Shown here: positions 44,778 through 54,036 of the stretch, in pieces | Layout: each line of letters opens with the position of its first letter | Numbering within the stretch: position 1 is the stretch's first letter | From: Clostridium collagenovorans DSM 3089 | GTDB taxonomy: Bacteria > Bacillota > Clostridia > Clostridiales > Clostridiaceae | Assembly: GCF_900130005.1 (NCBI RefSeq) | Contig: NZ_FQXP01000013.1 | Location: forward strand, 13,089-77,088 | Direction of reading: 5' to 3' | Length of the DNA stretch: 64,000 nt | Position numbers and translations under genes: made by a program | The notes under the pieces: model-generated | What the model was told of the DNA's origin: nothing | Database searches by the model: none | The model's input: only the letters and a program-made list of their open reading frames with translations

Positions 44778-45671
44778 CTAAATAAAATATACCTTTTCTT
44801 TAATAACAGTTCCAGCATTAAATTTAAATTCTCTTATATCCTTTTTAACCACAGCTTTTTCTGTAAGTAATCCTAGTATTTCTTCCATTTTTATATCAAA
44901 GCCATCAAAGAACATGTCACATTTTATTTCTTCTGAACTTAATGCCACATTTTTTTCTTTTAAAAACTCTATAAGCACATTAGTAGCTCTCTTTAAATTA
45001 ACTTCCACATACTCTTCCATGTATTTTAAAATAGTGTTTATACAATCTTCTTTATCTGTATTATTTATAAATAATTCCTCAACATACTCACTAAAGGTAT
45101 TATTTAATCCTAAAGTTGTAGTAACAACATCTCTATTAATCATATATCCAGATAAATTTACATAGAACTTTGAAAAGCTTCTAACTGCCATAACTGCCAT
45201 ACTATAGGCTGTATGAATTGAATCGTTTGTAAGATATTTTCTACACTCATTCATATCCTTAAGTAACTTTCCTAAATACACTATATTCCATTTTTTTCTT
45301 TCTAAATCTGGAAAATATCTTACTCTATCGTAAACCTCAGTAATTTGTCTATCCTTTGAAAACATCAATCTAGAGGAAGATAATATTCTGTGTATATATG
45401 CTCCCTTTACACCCTCTTCACAAATAGAAATAAATTTTCCTTTGCTTAATATTTTTAAATGTATAGAAATTTCATTTTCTTCTGCATATATGTGCTTTAT
45501 GTTATTAGATTCCTCATCTATAACAACAAACATATCTATATCTGACCCTTCCCAAATATCACCTGTTAGCATAGAACCATGTATTAAAACCGCTAGTACT
45601 TCTTGCTCACTTTTTAAATTATCAAGGGTTAAGTTACAAGCTCTTTGATAATCTAATATTTCCTTTCCCAC
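44778..45671 (-). CDS. Nucleotidyltransferase-domain protein
   Basis: A 297-residue protein. Residues about 25-60 hold a pol-beta-type nucleotidyltransferase motif: VLAVLIHGSMLTGDIWEGSDIDMFVV, i.e. GS-x(10)-DxD with both metal-binding Asp. The rest is helical with no recognised domain, similar in layout to proteins related to aminoglycoside nucleotidyltransferases or kanamycin-type HEPN partners. The substrate is unknown; antibiotic resistance should not be inferred. The start is GTG at 45671, 7 bases after AGGTG; the TTG upstream is too close to it. The next gene is the MocR-type regulator. Confidence 0.78.
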   Translation of the reverse strand: MGKEILDYQRACNLTLDNLKSEQEVLAVLIHGSMLTGDIWEGSDIDMFVVIDEESNNIKHIYAEENEISIHLKILSKGKFISICEEGVKGAYIHRILSSSRLMFSKDRQITEVYDRVRYFPDLERKKWNIVYLGKLLKDMNECRKYLTNDSIHTAYSMAVMAVRSFSKFYVNLSGYMINRDVVTTTLGLNNTFSEYVEELFINNTDKEDCINTILKYMEEYVEVNLKRATNVLIEFLKEKNVALSSEEIKCDMFFDGFDIKMEEILGLLTEKAVVKKDIREFKFNAGTVIKEKVYFI

Positions 45672-45748
45672 ACCCAATCACCTGCTTACTTTCTAAATTT
45701 TAATTCCCTTTAATTAATATAATACTCTAAAATTTCATTTTTTTATAC

Positions 45749-45840
45749 AAAAACTGTTGCATCAAGAGTAGTTTCCATAATATAAGTGGTATTTTCAAAA
45801 TCACTTATACTTAAATCCCTTAGTGCAACAGTCTCTTTTT
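45749..45840 (-). repeat. Long palindrome B (about 92 bp), hflX terminator
   Basis: Outer arms ACTGTTGCA (45753-45761) and TGCAACAGT (45824-45832), and an inner perfect stem ATAAGTG/CACTTAT (45782-45808). Left flank gives a minus-strand T run. The right side reads CAACAGTCTCTTTTT, like the ends of palindromes A, C and D. It starts 8 bp past the hflX stop. Confidence 0.75.
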
Positions 45841-45847
45841 ATTTTAC

Positions 45848-47635
45848 TTAAACCTCATAGGATTTCAGCTTATTATATACTTCTTCATCTACATAAGCGC
45901 ATATATATGTGCCTTCATCCCTAAAATCTTCCTCTTCAATTCTTGCATTTCTATGAAGCATAGCCACATTTCCTTGCTCACTGTATGGTATTAAGAAGCT
46001 TCTAAGTACTTGATTGCTTGGAAGTTCTTTAACGATTTCATCTAATAATAGCTCTAAGTTTAATCCTTCCTTTGCTGAAATCTCAACAACCTTTTCGCCT
46101 TGAAGTTTTTCTTTAACTTCTTCTAATCTTTCCTTACTTACCTTATCGATTTTATTCAATACCATAATTCTATTTTTATCAAAGGATTTAAGTTCAGTTA
46201 ACACAGTATTTACAGCTTCTATTTGTTCAAATAATTTATCTGAAGATACATCAACTACATGTAAAAGTAAATCTGAATATAAAACCTCTTCTAAAGTTGA
46301 CTTAAAACATTCAACCAAATCATGTGGAAGCTTTCTAATAAATCCTACTGTATCAGATAAAGTTGCAACTCTTTTATCTGGTAATGTTAAAGCACGAGTT
46401 GTTGTATCCAAGGTTGCAAATAGCATATCTGCTTCAAATACCTTTTCTTTGTTAGCTATATTAGCAGGAACAATATCACATAACTTGTTTCTAAGTGTTG
46501 ATTTCCCTGTGTTTGTATATCCAACTAAAGATACCTGTGGAAGATTACTCTTCACTCTCTTTTCTCTTTGTACAACCCTGTTGCCTCTTATTTTTTGTAA
46601 TTCCTTAGATAAATCATAAATTCTATTTCTAATATGTCTTCTATCTATTTCTAGTTTCTTTTCTCCTGGACCCTTTGTTCCAATACCTCCACCTGTTCTT
46701 GAAAGTACTGTTCCTAGACCCATAAGTCTTAAGGATCTATATTTTAATTGTGCAAGCTCTACCTGTAAGCTCGCTTCTTTACTTCTAGCTCTTCTTGCGA
46801 AAATCTCTAAAATCAAACTAGTTCTATCAATAACCTTAGCGCCAGTATTTTCTTCTAAATTTCTAATTTGAGCTCCTGTTAATTCATCATCAATTATAAT
46901 TACATTAGCTTTTAAAGCTTGTTTCAACATTTGTATTTCATCAACCTTACCTGATCCTACATAAAAAGACGAATCAGCCTTTGGTCTATTTTGAAATACT
47001 TTATATACAACTCCAACATTACATGCTTTAGCTAGTTCTTCAAGTTCATCTAAACTTTCTTCACTATCAATACCTACTAAAATAGCTCTTTCACTATTAT
47101 CTTCATAAACATCATTATTTTTTATGCTTTCTTCGATGTATGATACTCTGTCTAAAAACTGAAAGTTTTCTACAGATTCTAAATCCATATTAGCTAATTC
47201 TTCATATACTAATATGTTATTTTCGATTGTACAAAAACCTACATTAACAAGGCTTTTATTGTAGTCTTCACCATTTACACCTATTGCAACCATAGCATCT
47301 AATTTTAATTTTGTTAAAGCTGAGGTATCTAAAGCTGATAATCTTGGATTTCCTGATGGATGAGTGTGTATTATTCTAATACCTGATAGTCTATTTTCTT
47401 TAACATCTATCATAGGTAAGTCTACTGATGTGCTATCTCCTATAGCTACATTTTGTACTCTTCCCTTTCTATCAATAACTACACTTATTTCTCTTCCTAC
47501 TCTTTCTGTAATAGTACACATTATATTAACTAAATCATTTGTAAAAATACTATCCTTAGGTACTTTAATATCATAAATTTCTTCTAAAGTGTCTAAAATA
47601 ACATTTCTTACACCTTCAATATTTCCATATATCAC
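45848..47635 (-). CDS. hflX: GTPase HflX with N-terminal JAMM-like extension
   Basis: Ribosome-splitting GTPase for stress recovery. At 595 residues it is about 170 longer than E. coli or B. subtilis HflX. The HflX part begins near residue 183 (RAILVGID) and has the HflX N domain ([24 protein letters not shown]), [17 protein letters not shown]1 GYTNTGKS (372-379), G3 DTVGF and G4 NKID. The extension (1-175) contains [14 protein letters not shown] (90-103), which matches the JAMM/RadC metal motif HxHP-x6-S-x2-D. This could make it a metallo-isopeptidase-like or DNA-repair-like domain; activity is unproven. It is monocistronic, followed by palindrome B. Confidence 0.93.
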   Translation of the reverse strand: MIYGNIEGVRNVILDTLEEIYDIKVPKDSIFTNDLVNIMCTITERVGREISVVIDRKGRVQNVAIGDSTSVDLPMIDVKENRLSGIRIIHTHPSGNPRLSALDTSALTKLKLDAMVAIGVNGEDYNKSLVNVGFCTIENNILVYEELANMDLESVENFQFLDRVSYIEESIKNNDVYEDNSERAILVGIDSEESLDELEELAKACNVGVVYKVFQNRPKADSSFYVGSGKVDEIQMLKQALKANVIIIDDELTGAQIRNLEENTGAKVIDRTSLILEIFARRARSKEASLQVELAQLKYRSLRLMGLGTVLSRTGGGIGTKGPGEKKLEIDRRHIRNRIYDLSKELQKIRGNRVVQREKRVKSNLPQVSLVGYTNTGKSTLRNKLCDIVPANIANKEKVFEADMLFATLDTTTRALTLPDKRVATLSDTVGFIRKLPHDLVECFKSTLEEVLYSDLLLHVVDVSSDKLFEQIEAVNTVLTELKSFDKNRIMVLNKIDKVSKERLEEVKEKLQGEKVVEISAKEGLNLELLLDEIVKELPSNQVLRSFLIPYSEQGNVAMLHRNARIEEEDFRDEGTYICAYVDEEVYNKLKSYEV

Positions 47636-47685
47636 TATATATCATCTCCGTTCTAAAGTATTTTCTGGCAAATGCATTTATATAC

Positions 47686-47714
47686 TTGACAACTATGCCT
47701 TAATTTTATACTAT
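47686..47714 (+). promoter_or_regulatory. Promoter of hpt
   Basis: TTGACA (47686-47691) and TACTAT (47709-47714) with a 17-bp spacer, 41 bp before the hpt ATG. Confidence 0.75.
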
Positions 47715-47755
47715 AAATTCTATGTTGTAAATATTACATAGAGGGCGGGATAACT

Positions 47756-48283
47756 ATGGAAAATAAAAAAAGAAATATACTTTTTAGTAAAGATGAAATT
47801 AATTCTAGAATAGTTGAATTAGGTAAAGAAATTTCAAAAGATTATGAAGGTAAAGAAATTTATGTTCTTTCTCTTCTTAGAGGTAGCTTTATTTATGCTG
47901 CTGATTTAGTAAGAGAATTAACAGTTCCTACCAAAATTGGTTTTATGACAACATCTAGCTATGGTCATTCAGAAACTTCATCAGGTTCTGTTAAAGTTAT
48001 CAATGACATTCCTGACAACATAGAAAATTGTCATGTACTTATAGTAGATGATATTGTGGACACTGGTATAACTATGGATTTTGTAGTTAATCATGTTAAA
48101 TCTCTTGGTGCTGCTTCTGTTAAATGTTGCGTACTATTAGATAAACCTGAGAGAAGAAAAGTTGATATAAAACCTGATTATTGTTGCTTTACTATTCCAG
48201 ATCTTTTCGTTGTAGGATATGGATTAAATTATGGTGATTATTATAGAAATATTCCTTACGTTTTCAACTGGGAATCTAAATAA
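47756..48283 (+). CDS. hpt: Hypoxanthine phosphoribosyltransferase
   Basis: Purine salvage enzyme that makes IMP (and likely GMP) from hypoxanthine or guanine and PRPP. 175 residues. The PRPP loop is VLIVDDIVDTGIT, the early loop SLLRGSFIYAADL, and the C-terminal purine-contact region PDYCCFTIPDLFVVGYGLNY. GAGGGCGG lies before the ATG. It is a single gene with its own promoter and terminator; tilS and ftsH, its common Firmicute neighbours, are absent. Confidence 0.95.
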   Translation: MENKKRNILFSKDEINSRIVELGKEISKDYEGKEIYVLSLLRGSFIYAADLVRELTVPTKIGFMTTSSYGHSETSSGSVKVINDIPDNIENCHVLIVDDIVDTGITMDFVVNHVKSLGAASVKCCVLLDKPERRKVDIKPDYCCFTIPDLFVVGYGLNYGDYYRNIPYVFNWESK

Positions 48284-48314
48284 TAATTTATCAAGTTTGT
48301 AATCGTACATATAG

Positions 48315-48362
48315 GAGCCCATAATTAATGATATTTCACATTAATTATGAGCTCTTTTTTAT
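48315..48362 (+). terminator. Terminator after hpt
   Basis: Sixteen-base arms GAGCCCATAATTAATG/CATTAATTATGAGCTC (one mismatch) followed by a T run. Confidence 0.88.
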
Positions 48363-48616
48363 TGACTTTTAACCCTATATTAGTTTACAATTTATCCGAA
48401 AAAAGCTTATAGAAAACATATTTATTTCTATAAACTTACATCTTTATTACATATTTTTTTAAAAGGATTTAAAGCTATATAAATTGCACATAATAATAAG
48501 AGTATTTATTACATTTTTGATTAATTAGTATTGTTAAAATTAATCTTATGATATAATAATATAAATTAAGCTACCTGATTTAGCTTTTATTTATTCTTAT
48601 AATAGGAGGATAGCTA
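48363..48616. other. Upstream region of the penicillin-binding protein gene
   Basis: AT-rich DNA holding the promoter of the next gene. A TATAAT at 48552-48557 is a possible -10, but the -35 is weak. Nothing else was recognised. Confidence 0.4.
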
Positions 48617-51220
48617 ATGAGTGAAGACAAGAAATCAAAGAAAACTACAAAAAAGTCTAATAAAAAAACTAAGAAAACTAAGCGCAAAAAAAGTGTATTT
48701 AAGATATTATTAATTTCTTTTTTATGTTTAATTCTAACATGTTTTGTAGCTGGTGGTGGTGCGATTCTAGCTATGGCTAAAACTACTCCAGAACTTGACT
48801 TAGAACTTATAACTTCAATGAATGAGCCTGCAAAATTTTATGATGATAAAGGTGAATTAATAGATACTTATTTAACAGAACAAAAACGTGAACCTGTTTT
48901 AATCGATCAAGTTCCTGAGCATCTTAAGGAATCCTTTGTAGCTATAGAAGATGAACGTTTCTATTCTCATAACGGAATAGATCTTATAAGATTTACTGGT
49001 GCTATGCTTGGAAATGTTAAGAGCATACTTAAGGGTCAACCTGAGTTTCAAGGTGCTTCCACAATTACTCAACAGCTTATAAAGCAAAGATACTTCTTAG
49101 AAGAATCTTTAAATAACAGATTGAGTATAAAAAGAAAAGTTCAAGAGATGTATCTTGCACTTCAATTAGAAAAGCATTTATCTAAGGATAAAATTTTAGA
49201 AGCTTATATGAATACAATATATTTAGGTGGTAGTGCTTATGGAGTTAAGGCAGCTGCACTACAATACTTTGATAAACCTCTTGATGAGCTTACTCTTACA
49301 GAGTCTGCTTTTATAGCAAGTTGCGCCCAAAGTCCATCTGTTTCATATTCAGCAGCTAAATATGCTTTTGATAATAATGAGTTACACGAGTCTCCTAGAA
49401 CTAGTTCTGTTTTAAACTTGTTATTAAAAAACAATAAGATATCTCAAGAAGAGTATGATGAGGCCATAAAACCTCAATTAACTTATAGCTTTAATAAAAA
49501 TATGGAAGAAAAAATGCAATTTGAATGGTTCTCTCGTCCAGTAATTGAAGCTTTATCAAAGGATTTAAAAGAAAAATTAAAATATGATGATAAGGATATA
49601 AATAATCTTTTGGCAAGTGGCGGATTAAAAATATACACTACTATGAATACAGAATTGCAAGAGGTATCTCAAGCAATTTTAGATGATGTTCCTGGTGGTA
49701 AAAACCCATTTAATAGTTCATTATTACCTAAGCAAGATAAGCTTCAAGCCTCTGCTGTAGTAATGGATTATCGTACTGGTGAGGTTAAGACAATAGTCGG
49801 TGGTAGAGGAGAACAAGCAGCTTTATCTTATAACAGAGCAGCTTCTAATGCTTTTTTAAGAGCACCTGGTTCTGCAATAAAACCACTTACAGTTTATGCA
49901 CCTGGTATTGATTCAAAGAAAATAACTGCTGGTACAGTTTTTGATGATACTCCTATTCCAGAGAATATAGGTAAAAAATATGCGGGTCCTGGTGAAAAAC
50001 CATATAACCCAAATAACTCTCCTGTTGGTTACTCTGGATATTCAACTGTTAGGGAAGCTATTCAGCGTTCTCTTAATACTATTTCAGTTAAGACTCTTGA
50101 TCAATTAGGTTTAGATTTAGGTGCCTCATATGGTGAAAAATTTGGATTACAATTAGATTCAGAGGATAAATCTAGTATGGCTGCCTTAGCCTTAGGCCAA
50201 ACTGACAGTGGAGAATATAATGGAACTAATCCATTAACCATATCTGCTGCTTATGGGACCTTTGGAAACAATGGAGTAATAACAGAGCCTATACTATACA
50301 CTAAGGTTGTAGATAGAAATGGTAAAGTTTTAATAGATAATGCACCTGAAACAAATCAAATTTTAGATGCAAAATCTTCATATATTATGTGGGATTTATT
50401 AAAAGCGCCTGTAAGTCCTGGTGGTACTGCTCCTGGAGCTGTATTTGACAGCAATGTTCCTGTTAGAGGTAAAACTGGTACATCTAGTTTCTCTAAGGAT
50501 CTTTGGTTTGCTGGACTTACTCCTAACTATTCTGGAGCAGTTTGGGTAGGTACTGATGATTATTCAACAGTAAACGGCTTATACAGTAATACAATGGGTC
50601 AACTTTGGGCACGTATTATGAGTCAAGCACATAAGGGTGTTGAAACTAAAGAAGTTGCTATGCCTAGTGGCATAACTTGGGCAGATATTAGTAAGGACTC
50701 AGGTACATTACCTTCAGACTTAACCTTTAAAGATCCTAGAGGAAATAGAGTCTATAAAGAAATATTTATAGACGGAACAGTTCCTACTACTATTGATAAG
50801 GTTCACGTTGCTGCTAAAGTTGTAAAAAAAGGCGATAGATATGTATTAGCCTCAGAGACAAGTAATCCTTCTGCTGTAGAGGATAGAGTTTTTATAACCA
50901 GAGCATATAATCCTGGTGCTTCTGTTAAAGACCAAGCGTATGTTCTTCCAACAGAAAAAGATGATTCTATTTTCAAACCTGAAGAAAATAAACATGAAGA
51001 TAAAAAACCTGAAGGCGAAGAATCAACAACTCCTCAAGAGCCAAATAAGCCTAATAACGGAGGAGAAAACAAACCTAATGATTCTAATAAGCCCAACACA
51101 AACAAGCCTAATAACGGGCAGGAAGGACCTTCAGATAATAAACCTGAAGCAAGAACAAATACATTACTTAGAAATTTAAGTATAGCAATAAATGATACAT
51201 TAAAAAAGCTGTGGTTTTAA
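48617..51220 (+). CDS. Class A penicillin-binding protein (PBP1A-like)
   Basis: Bifunctional peptidoglycan synthase. The 867-residue protein has a very lysine-rich cytoplasmic tail (1-28), one membrane helix (about 30-55), a GT51 glycosyltransferase domain (VAIEDERFYSHNGID, GASTITQQLIKQRY, EAYMNTIYLG) and a transpeptidase domain with SAIKP (nucleophile S419, K422), SLNT and KTGTSS (K619). From about residue 780 an unstructured Pro/Asn/Lys/Glu-rich tail follows, ending in the short hydrophobic-basic LLRNLSIAINDTLKKLWF, which is unusual for the family and could touch the membrane. GGAGGA precedes the ATG. It is monocistronic. Confidence 0.94.
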   Translation: MSEDKKSKKTTKKSNKKTKKTKRKKSVFKILLISFLCLILTCFVAGGGAILAMAKTTPELDLELITSMNEPAKFYDDKGELIDTYLTEQKREPVLIDQVPEHLKESFVAIEDERFYSHNGIDLIRFTGAMLGNVKSILKGQPEFQGASTITQQLIKQRYFLEESLNNRLSIKRKVQEMYLALQLEKHLSKDKILEAYMNTIYLGGSAYGVKAAALQYFDKPLDELTLTESAFIASCAQSPSVSYSAAKYAFDNNELHESPRTSSVLNLLLKNNKISQEEYDEAIKPQLTYSFNKNMEEKMQFEWFSRPVIEALSKDLKEKLKYDDKDINNLLASGGLKIYTTMNTELQEVSQAILDDVPGGKNPFNSSLLPKQDKLQASAVVMDYRTGEVKTIVGGRGEQAALSYNRAASNAFLRAPGSAIKPLTVYAPGIDSKKITAGTVFDDTPIPENIGKKYAGPGEKPYNPNNSPVGYSGYSTVREAIQRSLNTISVKTLDQLGLDLGASYGEKFGLQLDSEDKSSMAALALGQTDSGEYNGTNPLTISAAYGTFGNNGVITEPILYTKVVDRNGKVLIDNAPETNQILDAKSSYIMWDLLKAPVSPGGTAPGAVFDSNVPVRGKTGTSSFSKDLWFAGLTPNYSGAVWVGTDDYSTVNGLYSNTMGQLWARIMSQAHKGVETKEVAMPSGITWADISKDSGTLPSDLTFKDPRGNRVYKEIFIDGTVPTTIDKVHVAAKVVKKGDRYVLASETSNPSAVEDRVFITRAYNPGASVKDQAYVLPTEKDDSIFKPEENKHEDKKPEGEESTTPQEPNKPNNGGENKPNDSNKPNTNKPNNGQEGPSDNKPEARTNTLLRNLSIAINDTLKKLWF

Positions 51221-51234
51221 CCACAGCTTTTTTA
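51203..51234. terminator. Bidirectional terminator between pbp and spoVAE
   Basis: AAAAAAGCTGTGGTT/AACCACAGCTTTTTT, a perfect hairpin whose loop contains the pbp stop codon. Confidence 0.92.
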
Positions 51235-51255
51235 TATAGTATATTTAATTATTTC

Positions 51256-51618
51256 TTAGTTTTTAGTTCTAGCTTTAAAAATTGTAGCCATTAAATACCC
51301 GAATACTATTGCTGCGGTAATTCCTCCAGCAGTGCCCTTTATTCCACCTGTAAATACACCTAATAGTCCTGTTTCTTTAACTTCTTTTATAACGCCTTTT
51401 GCTAAAGCATATCCGAATCCTGGTAATGGAATGGTTGCTCCTGCATTACCAAACTTAACTATATATTCATATATACCTAAAGCACCTAAAATCACACCTA
51501 AGGTAACATATCCAACCAAAACATGAGCTGGAGTAAGTTTAGTCTTATCTAAAATAATTTGTGCTATAACACAAAAAATTCCTCCCACTAAAAATACTCC
51601 TAAATATTTAACTAACAT
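51256..51618 (-). CDS. spoVAE: Stage V sporulation protein AE
   Basis: A 120-residue membrane protein of the SpoVA channel for dipicolinic acid uptake into the spore. About four hydrophobic segments; family blocks are GGIFCVIAQIILDKTKLTPAHVLVGYVTLGV and GNAGATIPLPGFGYALAKGV. The ATG overlaps the spoVAD stop codon by a few bases (ATGTTAG arrangement), with GGAGGTG upstream, so it is translationally coupled. It is last in the operon spoVAC-AD-AE. Confidence 0.95.
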   Translation of the reverse strand: MLVKYLGVFLVGGIFCVIAQIILDKTKLTPAHVLVGYVTLGVILGALGIYEYIVKFGNAGATIPLPGFGYALAKGVIKEVKETGLLGVFTGGIKGTAGGITAAIVFGYLMATIFKARTKN

Positions 51619-52682
51619 TTTGCACCTCCAAATTCAATTGCTACTGCATGAGCAATACCCGGTATTGACTCTCCTTGCAAGCTAGTAGTTGTACTTAGAA
51701 GTGCACCTGTAGACACTAGAAGAACCTTTTTAAACTTACCATTTAATAAGGATTTATATAGATATCCACAGAATACAGATGCAGAACATCCACACCCACT
51801 TCCTCCACACATTACACCATCTAAGCATTTATCACCACATTTATCAGGATTACTCTTATCTCCATTATTTTCTTTAAATATTTCCACTCCACAATCTATG
51901 TACACCTTAGAAACATCATACCCATATTCAAGTAATAATTTTTTAGTTAATTCCATTCCATAGCTACCTAAATCTCCAGTAGCTATTACATCATAATAAT
52001 CAGGAGTTCTACCTGTATCACGTAAATGTTGTTTTATAGTATCAACCGCTGCTGGAGCCATAGCTGCACCCATATTATTTGCATCTGTAATTCCATAGTC
52101 CATAATTTTACCAGTAGTAACATGAGTTATTTGAGGATAAATTTCTCCTCCTTTTGAACTCACAATAGCCGCACCTGAAGCAGTTACAGTCCATTGAGAT
52201 GTTACTTTCTTTTGCCCACCATATTCTAATGGTGTTCTAAATTGTCTTTCAGCTGTAGAAAAGTGTGAAGAAGTTGCAGCTATGCTATAATCACTGAATT
52301 CCCCATCTACATTCATTGCTGCCATAGATAAGGATAATGCCATAGTAGAACATGCCCCATATAACCCTATGAAAGGTATTTCTAGCCCTCTTAAAGCAAA
52401 AGTAGATGCAGATAATTGATTTAATAAATCTCCTGCAAATATATAATGTATATCCGTATTTTTTAAGTTCGCTTTTTCCAAAGCCTTATTTACAGCTGTA
52501 GTTACTAAGCTACTCTCAGCTTTTTCAAAGGTTTCTTGCCCATTTTTATCATCTTCTAAGATTACATCAAAATACTTTGATAATGGCCCTTCACCTTCCT
52601 TAGGTCCAACCACGGTACCTGTACTTATTATTTTAGGTCTATTTATTAACTCAACAGTTTGTTTACCAATTCTTTTAGACAC
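51612..52682 (-). CDS. spoVAD: Stage V sporulation protein AD
   Basis: Soluble, thiolase-fold component of the SpoVA complex that binds dipicolinic acid. About 356 residues, slightly longer than B. subtilis SpoVAD (338). Family blocks are GTVVGPKEGEGPLSKYFD, AGDLLNQLSAS, YGACSTMALSL and GGSGCGCSASV. The extra length comes mainly from an insertion just before GGSGCGC that carries three cysteines (CGDKC and MC) in a lysine/aspartate-rich loop. The start is uncertain: GTG at 52682, 8 bases after AGGTGG, is preferred; GTG at 52694 abuts the spoVAC stop. Confidence 0.94.
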   Translation of the reverse strand: MSKRIGKQTVELINRPKIISTGTVVGPKEGEGPLSKYFDVILEDDKNGQETFEKAESSLVTTAVNKALEKANLKNTDIHYIFAGDLLNQLSASTFALRGLEIPFIGLYGACSTMALSLSMAAMNVDGEFSDYSIAATSSHFSTAERQFRTPLEYGGQKKVTSQWTVTASGAAIVSSKGGEIYPQITHVTTGKIMDYGITDANNMGAAMAPAAVDTIKQHLRDTGRTPDYYDVIATGDLGSYGMELTKKLLLEYGYDVSKVYIDCGVEIFKENNGDKSNPDKCGDKCLDGVMCGGSGCGCSASVFCGYLYKSLLNGKFKKVLLVSTGALLSTTTSLQGESIPGIAHAVAIEFGGAKC

Positions 52683-52694
52683 TTTCTTCACCAC

Positions 52695-53168
52695 CTATAA
52701 ATTAAAAATATAATATATGAGTCCCACTATAACAGATGAGCCTATTCCATATACTAATACTGGACCAGCTATGGTAAACATCTTAGCTCCTAATCCTAAA
52801 ATGAATCCTTCACTTTTGAATTCAATAGCTGGGGATACAATAGAGTTTGCAAAACCTGTTATAGGAACTAAGGACCCTGCACCAGAAAACTCACCTATCT
52901 TATCATAGACTCCAATTCCTGTTAAAAAGGCTCCTATGAAAACCATAATTATAGATAAAAAATTAGCTGCATCTGGCTCTGAAACTCCAAAATGCATCAT
53001 TACATCTTTTATAATTTCTCCAACAACACAAATTCCTCCACCTACTATAAAGGCCTTTGTACAATGTAGTGCTAAGGGTGGTTTAGGTTCTGCTTGTTTA
53101 TTCAATTGATTAAACTTGTTTTTTATTTTTTTTTCTGTTACCTTATCCTTATTTTCTTTATTATTCAC
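52695..53168 (-). CDS. spoVAC: Stage V sporulation protein AC
   Basis: Membrane protein of the SpoVA channel, implicated as a mechanosensitive pore in dipicolinic acid release. 157 residues with a charged N-terminus (1-34) and about four to five membrane segments; typical blocks are KAFIVGGGICVVGEII, GAGSLVPITGFANSIVSPAIEFKSEGFILGLGAKMF. It starts with GTG behind GGAGGAG. It is first of the spoVA operon and lies 103 bp past sigF with a terminator between. Expression under forespore sigma-G is expected from the family, but no clear sigma-G box was found. Confidence 0.94.
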   Translation of the reverse strand: MNNKENKDKVTEKKIKNKFNQLNKQAEPKPPLALHCTKAFIVGGGICVVGEIIKDVMMHFGVSEPDAANFLSIIMVFIGAFLTGIGVYDKIGEFSGAGSLVPITGFANSIVSPAIEFKSEGFILGLGAKMFTIAGPVLVYGIGSSVIVGLIYYIFNL

Positions 53169-53248
53169 TTATACTCCTCCTTTCACTAATAACACTTACT
53201 TAAGTTATTTTAAGCAATTGTAAAAAATTTAAACCTTTAAATAAAAAA

Positions 53249-53273
53249 AACTCATATGAATTTCATATGAGTT
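53249..53273 (-). terminator. Terminator at the sigF stop codon
   Basis: AACTCATATGAA/TTCATATGAGTT palindrome followed on the minus strand by a run of eight T. It overlaps the sigF stop codon and separates the spoIIA and spoVA operons. Confidence 0.9.
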
Positions 53274-54036
53274 AGCTTGTCAATTTCTCTTTTAATTTTA
53301 ATAGTACACGTTTTTCAATTCTTGATACCTGAACTTGACTTATACCTAAAACCTTGGCAACTTGTACCTGTGTCTTATCTTTAAAATATCGAAGCATTAT
53401 TACCTGCCTTGATTTTTCATCTAAAGAATATAATAAATCCTTCAAGGCTATCTTATCTATCAAATTATCACTTTCCTCGTAATTATCACTTAATTTATCA
53501 ATAAGTAATACTGGTGATCCATCATCTTGATGTATTGTATCATACAAATATTGTGGCCCAACAGAAGATTCTAAGGCAAAAATTATATCTTCCTTACTTA
53601 TCTTCGTATACTCCGAAAGTTCTTCTAAGGTTGGCTCCTTTCCAAGCTTGTTGCATAATTCTTCCTTAGCATAATGTATTTCCTTAGCAGTGCTTTTTAA
53701 GCTTCTACTAACCTTAATCATTCCATCATCTCTTAAAAATCTTTTTATCTCACCCATTATCATAGGTACTGCATATGTGGAAAATCTCACATTAAACTTT
53801 GCATCAAAATTATTTACAGCTTTAATTAAACCTATACAACCAATTTGAAAAATATCATCATACTCATATCCTCTATTTAAGAATTTCTTACATATAGAAG
53901 ATACCAATGGTAAGTTAATCTCTGTTATTTTATCTAAGGCTACTTTATCTCCACTTCTCGCTTGTTCAATAAGTTCTAAATTATCATTATATTTATCTAC
54001 CTTACTTTGGACCATAGTCTTATCCATATTTTTCAC
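53272..54036 (-). CDS. sigF: RNA polymerase sigma-F factor
   Basis: First forespore-specific sigma factor. 254 residues with region 2 (GYEYDDIFQIGCIGLIKAVNNFDAKFNVRFSTYAVPMIMGEIKRFLRDDG), region 3 (KEIHYAKEELCNKLGKEPTLEELSEYTKI) and region 4 helix-turn-helix (QVQVAKVLGISQVQVSRIEKRVL). It is the third gene of spoIIA and starts directly after the spoIIAB stop codon. SpoIIAB holds it inactive until SpoIIAA releases it in the forespore. Confidence 0.97.
   Translation of the reverse strand: MKNMDKTMVQSKVDKYNDNLELIEQARSGDKVALDKITEINLPLVSSICKKFLNRGYEYDDIFQIGCIGLIKAVNNFDAKFNVRFSTYAVPMIMGEIKRFLRDDGMIKVSRSLKSTAKEIHYAKEELCNKLGKEPTLEELSEYTKISKEDIIFALESSVGPQYLYDTIHQDDGSPVLLIDKLSDNYEESDNLIDKIALKDLLYSLDEKSRQVIMLRYFKDKTQVQVAKVLGISQVQVSRIEKRVLLKLKEKLTS

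Noticed and set aside
44778..45671. Aminoglycoside resistance gene
   Set aside because: Only the generic GS-x(10)-DxD nucleotidyltransferase motif is shared; the rest does not resemble known resistance enzymes, so resistance is not claimed.
50916..51179. 87-codon frame within the penicillin-binding protein gene
   Set aside because: A shifted reading of the low-complexity Lys/Asn/Pro tail; the main frame is continuous through the stop codon.
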